This document shows, one piece after another, positions 47,909 through 58,116 of a stretch of 64,000 bases of DNA. Each line of letters begins with the position of its first letter. The first letter of the stretch is position 1. The stretch is from Dactylonectria macrodidyma. Lineage: Eukaryota; Ascomycota; Sordariomycetes; Hypocreales; Nectriaceae. The position numbers were made by a program, and so were the translations under genes. The notes beneath the pieces were generated by a model, which saw only the letters and a program-made list of their open reading frames with translations, made no database searches and had not been told where the DNA came from. The stretch covers positions 1,798,001-1,862,000 of the forward strand of contig JAGMUV010000003.1 of NCBI GenBank assembly GCA_020744425.1, written 5' to 3'.

Positions 47909-49563
47909 TTACGCCGTCGCCCTAGGATGTACAGGCTCATCTCCAATTTCCACCATCTTTTTCTCCAGCAAAGCCGTCATGTCCTTGACCACACCCTTAT
48001 ACTCGTCTTCATTATACACATTGAACAATTCTAGGGGATCCTTTTCGCAGTCGAACAGTTCCCACTCCTTGAACTCTTCGTCGCCCGGCCGAGCACCCTT
48101 GATCCCGAGCGCTTCGTTGTACCAGTAGATGAGTTTGTAACGCTGGTCTCGGATCCCGTAATGGGCATATGCGTGGTGGATGATGTCGTTATGCATCCAA
48201 TACCTATGGTATGCTGCTTGCGGCCAATCCTCAGGGGTGTTGCCCTGAAGCAATGGCCGGAACGACTTGCCCTGCATGTAAGAGGGCACTTGGAGCCTCG
48301 CGTAGTCGAGCCAGGTGGTTGCAAAGTCGACGTTGCAGATGATGTCGTCGCATACGGAGCCCGCCTTGATTTCATTTGGGTAGCGGATCAAGAAGGGCAT
48401 CTGGAAGGACTCTTCGTACATGAAGCGCTTATCGAACCACCCGTGCTCGCCAAGGAAGAAGCCCTGGTCCGAGGTGTAGATGACGATGGTGTTGGCGGCT
48501 AGTTCCGGCTCGTCGGTGTCTAGGTAGTCGAGGAGCTGACCGACGCTGTCATCGATGGACTGGATCGTCCGCAGATAGCGCTGCATGTAGCGCTGGAACT
48601 TGAACTCGGATAGTTCTCCCGGGGTCTGGAATGTGAAGACGGTGCCGTCCTCCTTGTCGATGAGCTTCATGGCCCTCAGAGCGGCCTCATCGGTTGGCGC
48701 AGGGATCTTTCGTTCGCTCGCTCCCTTCTCCTGCTGGACGCGCTCGCCGACTCGTCTGCCACCGTCAGGCTGTACGAGGCCCAGGTCTTGATACGTCAGA
48801 TCCTCGGCCACGCGCATCTTGGCGATCTTGGCCGCTCGGGCGCGGTTCTTGTAGTCGTCGGTGAAGGTGTCCGGAAGTCGGACAGGCTCTTTATATAGGC
48901 CTTTGTGCTTGTCGTCGCACTCCCAAGAGCGATGGGGTGCCTTGTGATGGCACATGAGGAAGAATGGGCGGCTCTTGTCCCGCGACTTGATGAAGCCGAG
49001 GGACTTGTCGGTGATGATGTCGGTGACATAGCCAGGGTTGACGTGATTACCATCAGGCTCGATGAACTCAGGATCCCAATACTCGCCTTGCCCAGGGAGG
49101 ACCGACCAGTAGTCAAAGCCCGTGGGCTGGTTCTCTACCTCTTCACCCATGTGCCATTTGCCAACCATTCCAGTTTGATAGCCGCCCGTCCGAAGATGCT
49201 TCGCGACATTAGGCAGGTGACTATTGATCTGATGGGCACAATTAATCAGCACTTCCTCGCGCTTCTCCGCGGCCCCTTTCGCAACGGCCGCTAAAGACTT
49301 ACATGGTCGTCTAGCGTCATGACGCCATTGACATGGTTATACGTTCCGCAGAGGATAGCAGCTCGGCTCGGCGTGCAGATGCTGTTGGTGACGTAGCAGT
49401 GGTTGAAGAGCATGCCTTCTTTCGCCAGGCGGTCGATGTTGGGCGTGTTGTTGATGCCTGCGCCGTAGCAGCTGATGGACTTAGACGCATGGTCGTCGGC
49501 CATGATGAAGATGACATTGGGACGGCCATCGCCGTTGCTGGCCTTGGATTCTGTTGCCGTCAT
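47909..49563 (-). CDS. Sulfatase, N-acetylglucosamine-6-sulfatase-like (S1 family)
   Basis: Exons 49303..49563 and 47909..49228 (donor GTAAGT, acceptor CAG) give 526 residues. The alkaline-phosphatase-fold sulfatase signature is complete: metal Asp pair D23/D24 in NVIFIMADDHAS, formylglycine site C63-T-P-S-R67, GKWHMG, the His motif HHKAPHRSW, and the metal pair in YTSDQGFFLGEHGW followed by the conserved FDKRFMYEES. GFDYWSVLPGQG and the C-terminal ELFDCEKDPLELFNVY are characteristic of the group containing GlcNAc-6-sulfatases and many bacterial glycan sulfatases. No signal peptide is present, so the enzyme is probably cytosolic. It hydrolyses a sulfate ester; the natural substrate is inferred only. 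It lies between GH3 and a Zn2Cys6 factor. Confidence 0.9.
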
Positions 49564-50073
49564 CGTGTTCGAACGCTTGGGTAGTCAGGTACAGAAAGCA
49601 GCAGTCGAGAATGGTCAATTGGCGAAAAGAAACACGAGAGGGAAAGGGAGCAAGAAAGGCGGGGGATCACGACATGACCTGTTCCATGATGCCCACGGTA
49701 AACACATCATGCCTGTCACCGATTCCCGAGCTCGAGTCCTTTCAGGGTCCAAAAGGCCGCTAGTATCCCCCGGACGCAGGTCCGGAGGCCGGTCCCCACT
49801 TGCCGGCATCGGCTCGGAGGACGGATTTCGGACGGCAACAGCACCCATTGGCTATGAGGGGGCCATGGCTGCAGAATGGGGCATCACTACTCGGGGATGC
49901 CATGATGTATATTAATTTGACAACTAAGGCGGGTTGCGTGTGCATTGCACTGGCTTGCGTGGCGGAAATGCAGTTACGTTTCGCTTCGCGTAGGCTGCCC
50001 ATTGCTTTGCGCTCATAATCATACGAAATCAGGACGCTAGATATTACAGGCCGGGGAGTCTCGCCCGCGCCAC
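49564..50073. other. Sulfatase promoter / factor 2 3' flank
   Basis: A 510-bp gap between two minus-strand genes, with a perfect inverted repeat at 49770-49785. No gene was recognised. Confidence 0.5.
49770..49785. promoter_or_regulatory. Perfect inverted repeat CCGGAC-N4-GTCCGG, candidate Zn2Cys6 operator
   Basis: Six-base arms separated by GCAG, about 207 bp upstream of the sulfatase ATG. It contains CGG-N8-CCG, the inverted half-site layout bound by many Zn2Cys6 dimers. The binding protein is inferred, not shown. Confidence 0.4.
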
Positions 50074-52406
50074 TTAATACATGTACTGTTCATCAAATGC
50101 ACCTAGGTATCCGTTCATCTCCTGAGAGCCTGGATTACAGGCCCAGGCGTTGATGTCAAACGTCGAGCCGCCGTACGGCAGTCCGAACAGCAGGTAGGGA
50201 TCCGTGATGGGGTCCGCGACGGGGAAACCCGGCTCCCTGGCACCCCATTCCGCTTGGGGCTCTTGCACCTGGTCCTCTTCGGTCGACGCTGTCCAGCTGA
50301 GAGCTGGCTCGGCTGGAGGTTCGGGGGCTGCGTCTCGGCTGTCGTCGACAAAGTCCGACTGGCGTAGAAGACTGTGAATAGCGAGACGCTGGCGGATGTG
50401 GGCATCCTTGGACAACTTTGAAGGAGGCCTAGGGGGCGGCTCGACTGCGTAGACGGCTCTGTTATCGGCCGATTCGAGCCACGATTTGTGTTGCTGGATG
50501 ACCCGTTCAAGTTCTTGTCTCTGCGTACTGTTAGCCTGTACCTACATATGCCAGTCATTTCCTCACTTACCATGGCTTTCAGCTGAGCCGAAAAGTCAAA
50601 ATACCGAGTAATTACATCCAGACAGAGTTGGGCCTTGTTGATGGCCATTTGCATGGGCAAACCCGTGTTGTCCCGCCCAGTGTATGTCCCAAACAAGATG
50701 AGGCGAGCGCCGTGATAGGCACAGACGGCTGCGTCAAACTCTAGCATGTCGCGCTCGTCTTTATGCTGCACGAAATCGGATAAGACCTTGACAATCTGCT
50801 CTGCGTGCCCCAGGCATTTGTCCTTCATAAGCGCTCTATCGGGCGCCGTCATGCCCTCGACAGCGGCGTGGGGCGTAGATTCGGGGTATCCGGTCAAGAA
50901 GATTCGATAGAGATCGCAATGGCATTGGTGCCAGCTCATATGCTGGGGGAGGTTAGAGGGACAACCTTGATTTATGGTAACGAACATAACATACTGTGAT
51001 GGCGTATTGAGGCGGACGGTGTAGCTCCTCTGGATTTGGGGGTGGATATTGATCGGCTGGTGCTAGCCTTGTCCGTAGACGCAACAGATCATTCTGGAAC
51101 TTTTCCATTGAACAAAACAGTTCCGAGAGGTTGACTTCTTTGAGAAAAACTCGGCGGTTGAGTCTTTAGAGTCGCTGTCAGTAAATCGCTGAGGAGAGAG
51201 AACGAAAGCAGCCTACCGCATGATCCCACGTCGTACAAAGGCCAGTCTCACAAATGCAGCCCGAGATCCCAGCACCTCCGGTTCGAGCCCTTTCCCGGGC
51301 TGCAGATACCCAGTGCTCGTAGGCCGTTCTTGGTGAAAGTCGACATCCTCGCAGGGGAGTTGCAGATGGATGGTGTCGGGGTCGAAGAGCTCGAATTCTT
51401 TTAGTCCAACACAGAAGCTGTCCTCGAGCAGGTACAACGACCAGAACGTCCGTCGCCTGACCTCCTGAGCGACCGGTCCAAGGCGCGAGTGCTCGTAGTT
51501 GAGCCGTAGAGCCATTGCCCACCGTGCGGCGAGGCCTGCCATGATGAATGCCCGAGGGAACTGTCCAACGCCGGCCCTGTACCGGATGAGCAGCAGCGAG
51601 GCCTGGAGCTGGAAGATGGACGGACTTTCGAGCCGATCTAGAATAATCTTTTCTGCTTCTTGGGCCCAGGAGTCGGGATCGTCGCTGCCTCTAGGGAAGT
51701 ACATGGCGGTGATGGCGCATATGGCCAGCTTGAGGGCCCTGTCGATGGTCTTCTCGCGGCATCTCTGGATGACTGTCGCCTTGTGGAGGAAGCAATAGGA
51801 GGCCAAGGGGTACAAACGGTCGAAGTACTGGGTAACCAGGAAGGCAGTGACCTCGTCTGAGGGAGATGGAATGAGGGCGGAAGAAGATGAGGCGGCGATG
51901 GGCGCGTCCGAAGGGCCCGGGCTGTCGTGCTGCGACCCAGATGCGGCACTCTGGTGCTGGCCCGGCGAGGTCTCGGCCGGTTCCGAGCTTGCGAGGCCAT
52001 CTCGAGATGACGATGCCGTCGCTGCCGCCTTCGGAGGGCTATTCTTAGGGGTAGTATAGTGACACTCGCGGTTTCGACGCTGGCAGTTGGAGCATCTCGG
52101 AACGTCGCCGGAGCATCGGACCTTCATAGATCTACACTCGAGGCAAGCCTTGGTCCCGCGGCACTTGGGCGGCAGCCGGGGCGCGAACTGGCCGACGGGC
52201 TGCGATCCGTCCTGCTCAAAGGAGCACTGGAACTGCAGGCGCTGGCAGGTCCGACACCGAGGGACGGTCCCGTCGCATCGGACCTCCGGAGAGTTAGCAC
52301 CGGCCGACTTCCGGAAGGGAAAAAGGAATGGGGCAACCCGTTCACCGCCCACGTGGCGAGCCGTACGTACCTTGCGGACCCTACACTGAACGCATGCAGC
52401 TTTCAT
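50074..52406 (-). CDS. Transcription factor with two tandem Zn2Cys6 clusters (factor 2)
   Basis: Five exons (52371..52406, 51217..52283, 50995..51163, 50571..50942, 50074..50520) give 696 residues; every junction keeps frame. The first intron interrupts cluster 1 between RVRK and VRCDG. Cluster 1 uses C5, C8, C15, C22, C25, C32 and cluster 2 uses C59, C62, C69, C76, C79, C86, both CX2CX6CX6CX2CX6C, with a 26-residue linker. A Ser/Ala-rich stretch leads to the fungal-specific factor domain (YFDRLYPLASYCFLHK, AARWAMALRLNYEHS, RRRTFWSLYLLEDSF, HMSWHQCHCDLYRIF). The C-terminal 140 residues are Pro/Glu-rich with aromatic residues, a possible activation region. Close position to GH3, sulfatase and sugar transporter suggests a pathway-specific regulator. 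Confidence 0.88.
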
Positions 52407-53407
52407 TGCGGTTCCATGTATGCTTCTTTTTTTACTTGATTGATTAGCGACCGATGATGCTTGGTCCAGATGGTCTCAAGCAGCTGGCTTTGCTCAGTCC
52501 TCAACCAAATTTGAAGCGGGGGTTGCAGCTGAACCTTGGGAAATGCCCATTGGAGGTCGATCCAGATCCCACCCAGTGCGCATCCAGGGTCTCTCTGAGT
52601 TCGTCAGTGGCCACGAATTCGTCAACTGCAACAGGGACATGGATTGAATATGAACAACTTTTGTGTCTTCCGCAGGGTACGTCGCGGAAAGCGGAGACTG
52701 GGTGACACTGTCACGAGGGGCCGTTCAATAGACGCTGATGCAGCCACGTCGAGCGATCCTACCAGTCCGGCTCAGTTTACCCAGCACCCCGGAATGGCTT
52801 CGTCAGGGACAAAACCGTCAATCAAATGTCCTTCAGGATGCAGGAGGATCGCCGGTGTGCAGGAGGCAGAGAGAGAGAGAACCGCACACCTCGCAATTGC
52901 CACGACACGGTCGCGAAACCACCGTTGCCGCTTTTTCGACCACTATTGCTCATGGAACCATGGCAGACGCTGAGCACGCCATTGCCCACAGGCACAGGGC
53001 GCCCTCACAAACGCAGCGCAGCATCCAATAAAGCATCATCATCCCAAGGCATTCGCCATGTCGTCAGGCCAGGGCCCGATGGCGTGCGGGGTCTCCGCAT
53101 TATGCATCTCTGACCAATCATGCAAAACACCGACCGATAGCCCCGGAGGGACCCGTTTTTCTCGGTCGACTCCCCGAAGCTCCGAGCTGGCCGCCGGTCC
53201 AGTCCCACTCTGTCCGCCCTGACTCGATATTTGCAAGCCTTTTAGTTGCTTGGTTACGCACCAGAATAGGCGGTCCATCCCTGCCTAGGCGGGGCCCTTG
53301 GCGCTGATACTCGGGGAGTTCGTTCGCCAATGGAACTTCTCTCGCGTCCACCCTCTTCTATCCCAATTCCTGCTCTGATACGGCCCTGCCACGGCAAATT
53401 GGGAGCC

Positions 53408-53437
53408 GTTAGCATTGGTTAGCATTGGTTAGCATTG
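53408..53437. repeat. Tandem repeat GTTAGCATTG x3
   Basis: Three exact head-to-tail 10-bp copies about 300 bp upstream of the transporter ATG. It could be a small expansion or a multi-copy regulatory site. Confidence 0.85.
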
Positions 53438-53501
53438 CATCCCTCTTCGACCGTCTGCTAACAGGAGATTCTGCTGACCGAGCTCCGACTGCCATCGCAC
53501 C

Positions 53502-53515
53502 CCCCGGCTCCGGGG
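53502..53515. promoter_or_regulatory. Palindrome CCCCGG-CT-CCGGGG, candidate Zn2Cys6 operator
   Basis: Perfect six-base arms with a two-base spacer, containing CGG-N2-CCG, 220 bp upstream of the transporter start. Regulation by a nearby Zn2Cys6 factor is inference. Confidence 0.35.
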
Positions 53516-53734
53516 CCAGTGCTGAGTGCTCTGACACCACCGGTTCAATCTCTGGTGACATTTTACGACCAGGATAGTAACCATCAGCCTGGCAGGGCTC
53601 TTTATAAGAGATGCTCCCGACCGGTTGCAGCATAACAAAGATTTCTGGGGATAAGGAATTCTCGGTGTAGCTGATTGTTCACCTTTGTTACATTGACATC
53701 TACAGCCAAAAAGGACATCTGCACAACCGCAGCC

Positions 53735-55643
53735 ATGTCGCGCCTCGGAACATTTCGAGCTTCGTACCTTGTGGCCTTGAGCTGCATTGGTTCATTCCTC
53801 TTTGCCTACGACACGGGTATCGTGGGAGGCGTCTTGTCCCTTGAGAGCTTTCAACGGGACATGGGCATGACAGCCGCAACCAAGTCCACCGTCAGCTCCA
53901 ACTCTGCCAGTCTTCTGCAAGCCGGAGGTTAGTATCGATCACCCAGCACATGACTTCGTAACTTCATCCTAACACTGGGTCTCAACTCCAGCCTTCTTCG
54001 CCTGCTTCTTCGTTTGGCCCTTTACGGCGAAATACGGACGCCGCTGGTCCATCATCCTCGCTTCCTTCATCTTCAACATCGGTGCCATCCTCCAGCTCTT
54101 CTACCCGAACAACGGCGTTGGCGCATGGTATGCTGGCCGCACAATCTCTGGGGTCGGCGTCGGCATCGCAACGGTCATCATCCCCATGTACAGCAGTGAA
54201 ATGGCGCCCAAGGAGATTCGCGGTCGACTCGGAAGCATGTTCCAATTCTTCTTCACGCTTGGTGTCTTTACGAGTTATTGGATTGACTACGCGGTTGCCA
54301 AGCATATGGACTCCACAACAGCCCAGTGGCGCGTCCCTGTCGGCTTACAACTGGTCCCTGGCGGCTTTCTTGGCTTGGGAATGCTTCTGACAAGGGAGAG
54401 CACTCGATGGCTTGCCAAGGTTGGACGACATGAAGAGGCCCTCGAATCTCTCGTGTGGGTTCGCGGTGGCGAATTAACACCTGAAGTTCAGGCAGAGTAT
54501 GCAACCCGGAAAACTGGTCTCATATATTTGTCAACGGGACTGACATTGTTGACTCTAGGATGGATGAGATCTTGGCCGGAATTTCCGATGAGGACCGTCT
54601 CACAGAGGGAGTGACTTGGAGAGAGTTCCTTCTTCCAGCCAACAGACGACGCATTGCACTTGTTATCACTCTTCAAATTGGTACGTTCTCAACTGTCTTC
54701 TTCCGGCTGACTGCGGAGGCATAGGCTAACAAGAATCATAGGCGTTCAACTTACCGGAAACACATCGCTCGCTTACTGTAAGCCACACGCGAACCGGATA
54801 GACGAAGCAAGGCATGTACTGACAACCCACAGTCTCACCGCAGGTCTTCAATGCTGTCGGAGCTGGCGAGAATGCCTTCCTTTTTAGCGGCTTCTTCGGT
54901 CTAGTCAAAGTCATCTCCTGCTTCTTCTTCCTCATGTTTCTCGTTGAACGGGTCGGCCGAAGGATTCCACTCATCGGAGGGTCTCTCATGATGGGAATTT
55001 ATATGCTCATCGTCGCGGTCATCACCGTCACCCACCCGCCTGATGCCACAGCCACAACCATCTCGTCTGCTTCAGTTGCGTCTCTGACAATGATCTATCT
55101 AGAAGCTAGTAAGTCTTCAACTCAACAACATCATGATTGAGATTATTTATCGAGATTTCTAACACAATCGTAGTGACCTACAACATCTCATGGGGTCCTG
55201 TACCTTGGGTAAGATTAATAAGTTCATCTGTCTCGTTTAGAACACAATAACTAACTGGTAGACTTGTAGCTCTACATGAGTGAAATCTTCCCCACGCGTA
55301 TCCGCGAAGGTGGCATCGCCGTTGGAACCGCGACACAATGGCTCTGGAACTTCGTCTTGTCCCAGATCACTCCCCATGCAATCGACAATCTTGGCTGGAG
55401 GACATTTCTGATGTTTGCTATATTTAACTTTGCACTTGTACTGTACGCGTTCTTCGTCATCAAGGAGACCAAGGGCAAATCCCTCGAAGAAATGGAAACA
55501 CGTAAGACATCCCGCTGGGAAGAGAAAACAAATGCTAACCATTTTCATCAGTCTTCAATGCAAAGCATGGCCACGCGGATCTTGAACGATCTCGGGAGAA
55601 CAGCGTCCAAAACAATGAAAAGAAGGAAGCAAATGAAAAGTAA
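53735..55643 (+). CDS. MFS sugar transporter (hexose-transporter type)
   Basis: Eight exons (53735..53927, 53992..54496, 54559..54680, 54742..54777, 54833..55108, 55174..55208, 55270..55501, 55552..55643) give 496 residues; all junctions keep frame and use GT-AG sites. The 12-helix sugar-porter layout is visible: helix 1 with FLFAYDTGIVGG, helix 2 followed by AKYGRRWS, helix 4 with GRTISGVGVGIATVIIPMYSSE, then PKEIRGRLGSMFQ. The central loop has ESTRWLAKVGR (the usual PESPRWL is changed to RESTRWL) and TWREFLLPANRRR. Helix 7 carries QLTGNTSLAYFSPQ, helices 8-9 end in ERVGRR, and the last loop has FVIKETKGKSLEEME. It imports a sugar across the plasma membrane, substrate unknown. It is divergent from factor 2. 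Confidence 0.9.
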
Positions 55644-56405
55644 TCAGTTGCTTCTCTTGAAACTGGTTGCTATTTCTGGGTCCGTATCAACATGACTGCG
55701 TATTGGACTTGCATCCTGAGGTAGCAATGCATTCAATCGAGACAAGAAGCTACAATTAGTTACAGCTATTTGTATTAAACAGAATGCAAAAATTGACATA
55801 AGACGGGACTCTCTTCATAGAAGTAGTCTCTTGATAAAACAATAGGCAATTGAGTACGGAGGACCATTTCAAAAGTCTTTGCCCACGCCAAGGACGCTAC
55901 ATCCTCGACATCGAGTCTCATATCGCACAGACTAAGATCCGCTAAACTCAGTGTTGCCTTAGTGGTATCAGACCTATATTATGTCTAGCAATTGGCTAAG
56001 TGCGCTATAACATAGGACCTCTTTTAGTGCTAACATTCGTAAGATGTACTTAATATTTTTTTGACAAGAAAAAGCAAGATGTGGCTTACATGCGGGTAAA
56101 GACTTTTAAAAATGGCGCTCTGTAGTATGCCGTAGAATATGCCAGACAGCGGAGAAAAAAAGAATTCCGGCCATTTAAAATCCGATAAATCAAGCAGTTT
56201 TCTTTAGCTAATGCTCTATTTAACATTCAATCTTTAGGCCTCTTTTATACCTAAAATTCTAAAAAGTCTTGATATGGAGATATTAGATTTCAAGGTAGAC
56301 GCAGGAGTGTATGGAGACTTTTAGCTCAATGATCATATTATGTTAACCCTCCTATCCTAAATGCCCGTCCCTGTATCCCAGATATCCCTAGTGGCTTGTA
56401 TTCCA
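55644..56405. other. Convergent AT-rich intergenic region
   Basis: About 760 bp of AT-rich 3' flank between the transporter and the receptor gene. Short A/T runs and no gene. Confidence 0.5.
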
Positions 56406-58116
56406 TTAAACCGTGACATTCTCGTCGAATTTCTGCAGACAAGCAGTGACACTTGGGTTAGCGGGTTTTTTGGGATGCTTTTGTGTTTGAACTCAGGTCG
56501 ACTTCACTCACGATGAATATTTCTTCAGTCTTTGTGATCTTGCCACCTTCTGCTTCATTGAGCTCAACCTTGCTTCCTCTAAAACCATCACGCGTGGCAA
56601 CTACGCGGCTTTGGTAGGCCATATTGCCATTTCGCCAGTAACCCGATCTTGGGCGTGCTGATTTGGGTTTGCTTGGAGTTTGATATTCCCGAGATAGAAT
56701 TCTCTGGCTGAAGCTACCGTTACTGCCCGTGAGACTCGAGGAGAGCTTGTTGGCGATCTTCCGTAAGAGAGGCCGCAGCGCAGTGAACCCTACTATCATT
56801 ATGGAAATACAGAGTTCGCAGGTAGCCCAGATATCTATAATGCAAGTCCGCGAGTTAATTCCTCGACCGAAAATATAGAGCAGGAAGCTTACATATAGTT
56901 ATATCGTTGTTAACATAGAGCATCATGACGAATCTTCCGATACTTACCAAAATGGTAATGATACCCATACCAAAAATCACGCCAAGACTTATCTTCTCCC
57001 GTCGTGAACGAATGTTCAAACCTCGGACGAGAGGAAAGGGGAAGAAGAAATCTGAGCCCAGTTAGTTGAGCTTTATCATCTATCATTGGTATTAGGAGTA
57101 TGGATCGCGGGTGTAATACATACTGAGGACTTCAGTGGTGAAGTTCATCGACCAATTCACTCTCGTGACTAACATGGAATAAAAGGGGGAGCAGAAATCC
57201 TCACTCTCTGACCTAAATTACCCCACAGAGTCTCAGCACGGCATCTCTGAATGCTTGACAAGTTGGGACAGGAAAGTCCGGCATCACGACTTTGCAAGCG
57301 GGGTCAGAGTCTCGGTCTTACCAATTGACGCTTGGATCTGGTCCACACCAAAAGGTCACGATGAAGAATGTTGAAAGGCCACAAATTCCGGTGATGGTAG
57401 CGAGGACGTGAAGCGTAATTCGCATGCGTGGGGTTGTGGGGGGCACGAGATTGTAGTAAAATGCGATGATGCTGAGCTTCGGCAGGTACATGGCAACGTC
57501 GAAGAAATACCCGGTAGCAAATCTAATCTACAATAGATTAGATCAAATCAGTTTCATTCTATATGTAAATAACAAAGGGTCGATAGTCATCGTGTTGCGA
57601 GTCTTGAGCAACATTGCTCCAAGCTTGGCGATCTGACGACGTGTCGCCTGGGGCAATTATATGGTGAAGTATCCTTGGATTCATTTCCCGACTTACCTTG
57701 TCAAGTGAAGCGCTTGTAACTGTGAAATCGTCCATCGCACTCATCTGGTACGTCAATGTATCGCATATTACGAGGCCCAAGGCTGACGCCAGAGCAGCGA
57801 TGAGCCAGAAATCAGACCAATAAAGCCTGTCATGCCTCATGCAAAGGCGGACATAAAGGCGTGCGCTAACTGAGGCAAATGCAAGGAAGAAAAATGACCA
57901 TTCAAAGCCCTAGGTGCCAAAGTTGTGAGTAAGGAATTGAAGCTGACGATAAAGCCCAGCGCTCACCATTACCATGCAACTAGATACCATTTTTGTCACG
58001 TACCCATGGGGATTTTCGTTTGCATGAGAATGAAAAGTCCAAATTGGATACCTAGTGAATAGAAATAGAGACACGATCAAATATGGCGGACAGTGGCTGC
58101 TGTGTTGGAATGTCAT
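56406..58116 (-). CDS. PTH11/rhodopsin-like seven-helix membrane protein
   Basis: Seven exons: 57967..58116 (start uncertain), 57697..57909, 57527..57322, 57124..57212, 56893..57051, 56512..56834 and 56406..56432. The model gives 388 residues; an alternative ATG at 57990 gives 346. Hydrophobic helices are seen in order: WSFFFLAFASVSARLYV, FWLIAALASALGLVI, TGYFFDVAMYLPKLSIIAFY, LATITGICGLSTFFIVTFW, VNWSMNFTTEVLNFFFPFPL, GVIFGMGIITILVSIGRFV and WATCELCISIMIVGFTALRP. LYVRLCMRHDRLYWSDFW, NLVPPTTPRMR and the W-x-T-C-E segment fit the fungal rhodopsin-domain family, many of which are orphan PTH11-type receptors. The last exon adds only KFDENVTV; without that splice the frame ends at 56458. A CFEM domain is absent. 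Confidence 0.8.

Larger units (their letters stand above)
52407..53734. other. Divergent promoter between factor 2 and the sugar transporter
   Basis: 1.3 kb without a recognisable gene. It carries a 10-bp x3 tandem repeat at 53408-53437, a perfect palindrome at 53502-53515 and a TTTATAA-like box at about 53600-53608. Confidence 0.55.

Noticed and set aside
56893..56948. Possible intron starting at GTAAGT (56947) in the receptor gene
   Set aside because: The sequence after it continues in frame as VSIGRFVMMLYVNND, completing a membrane helix; the better donor is GTAAGC at 56892.
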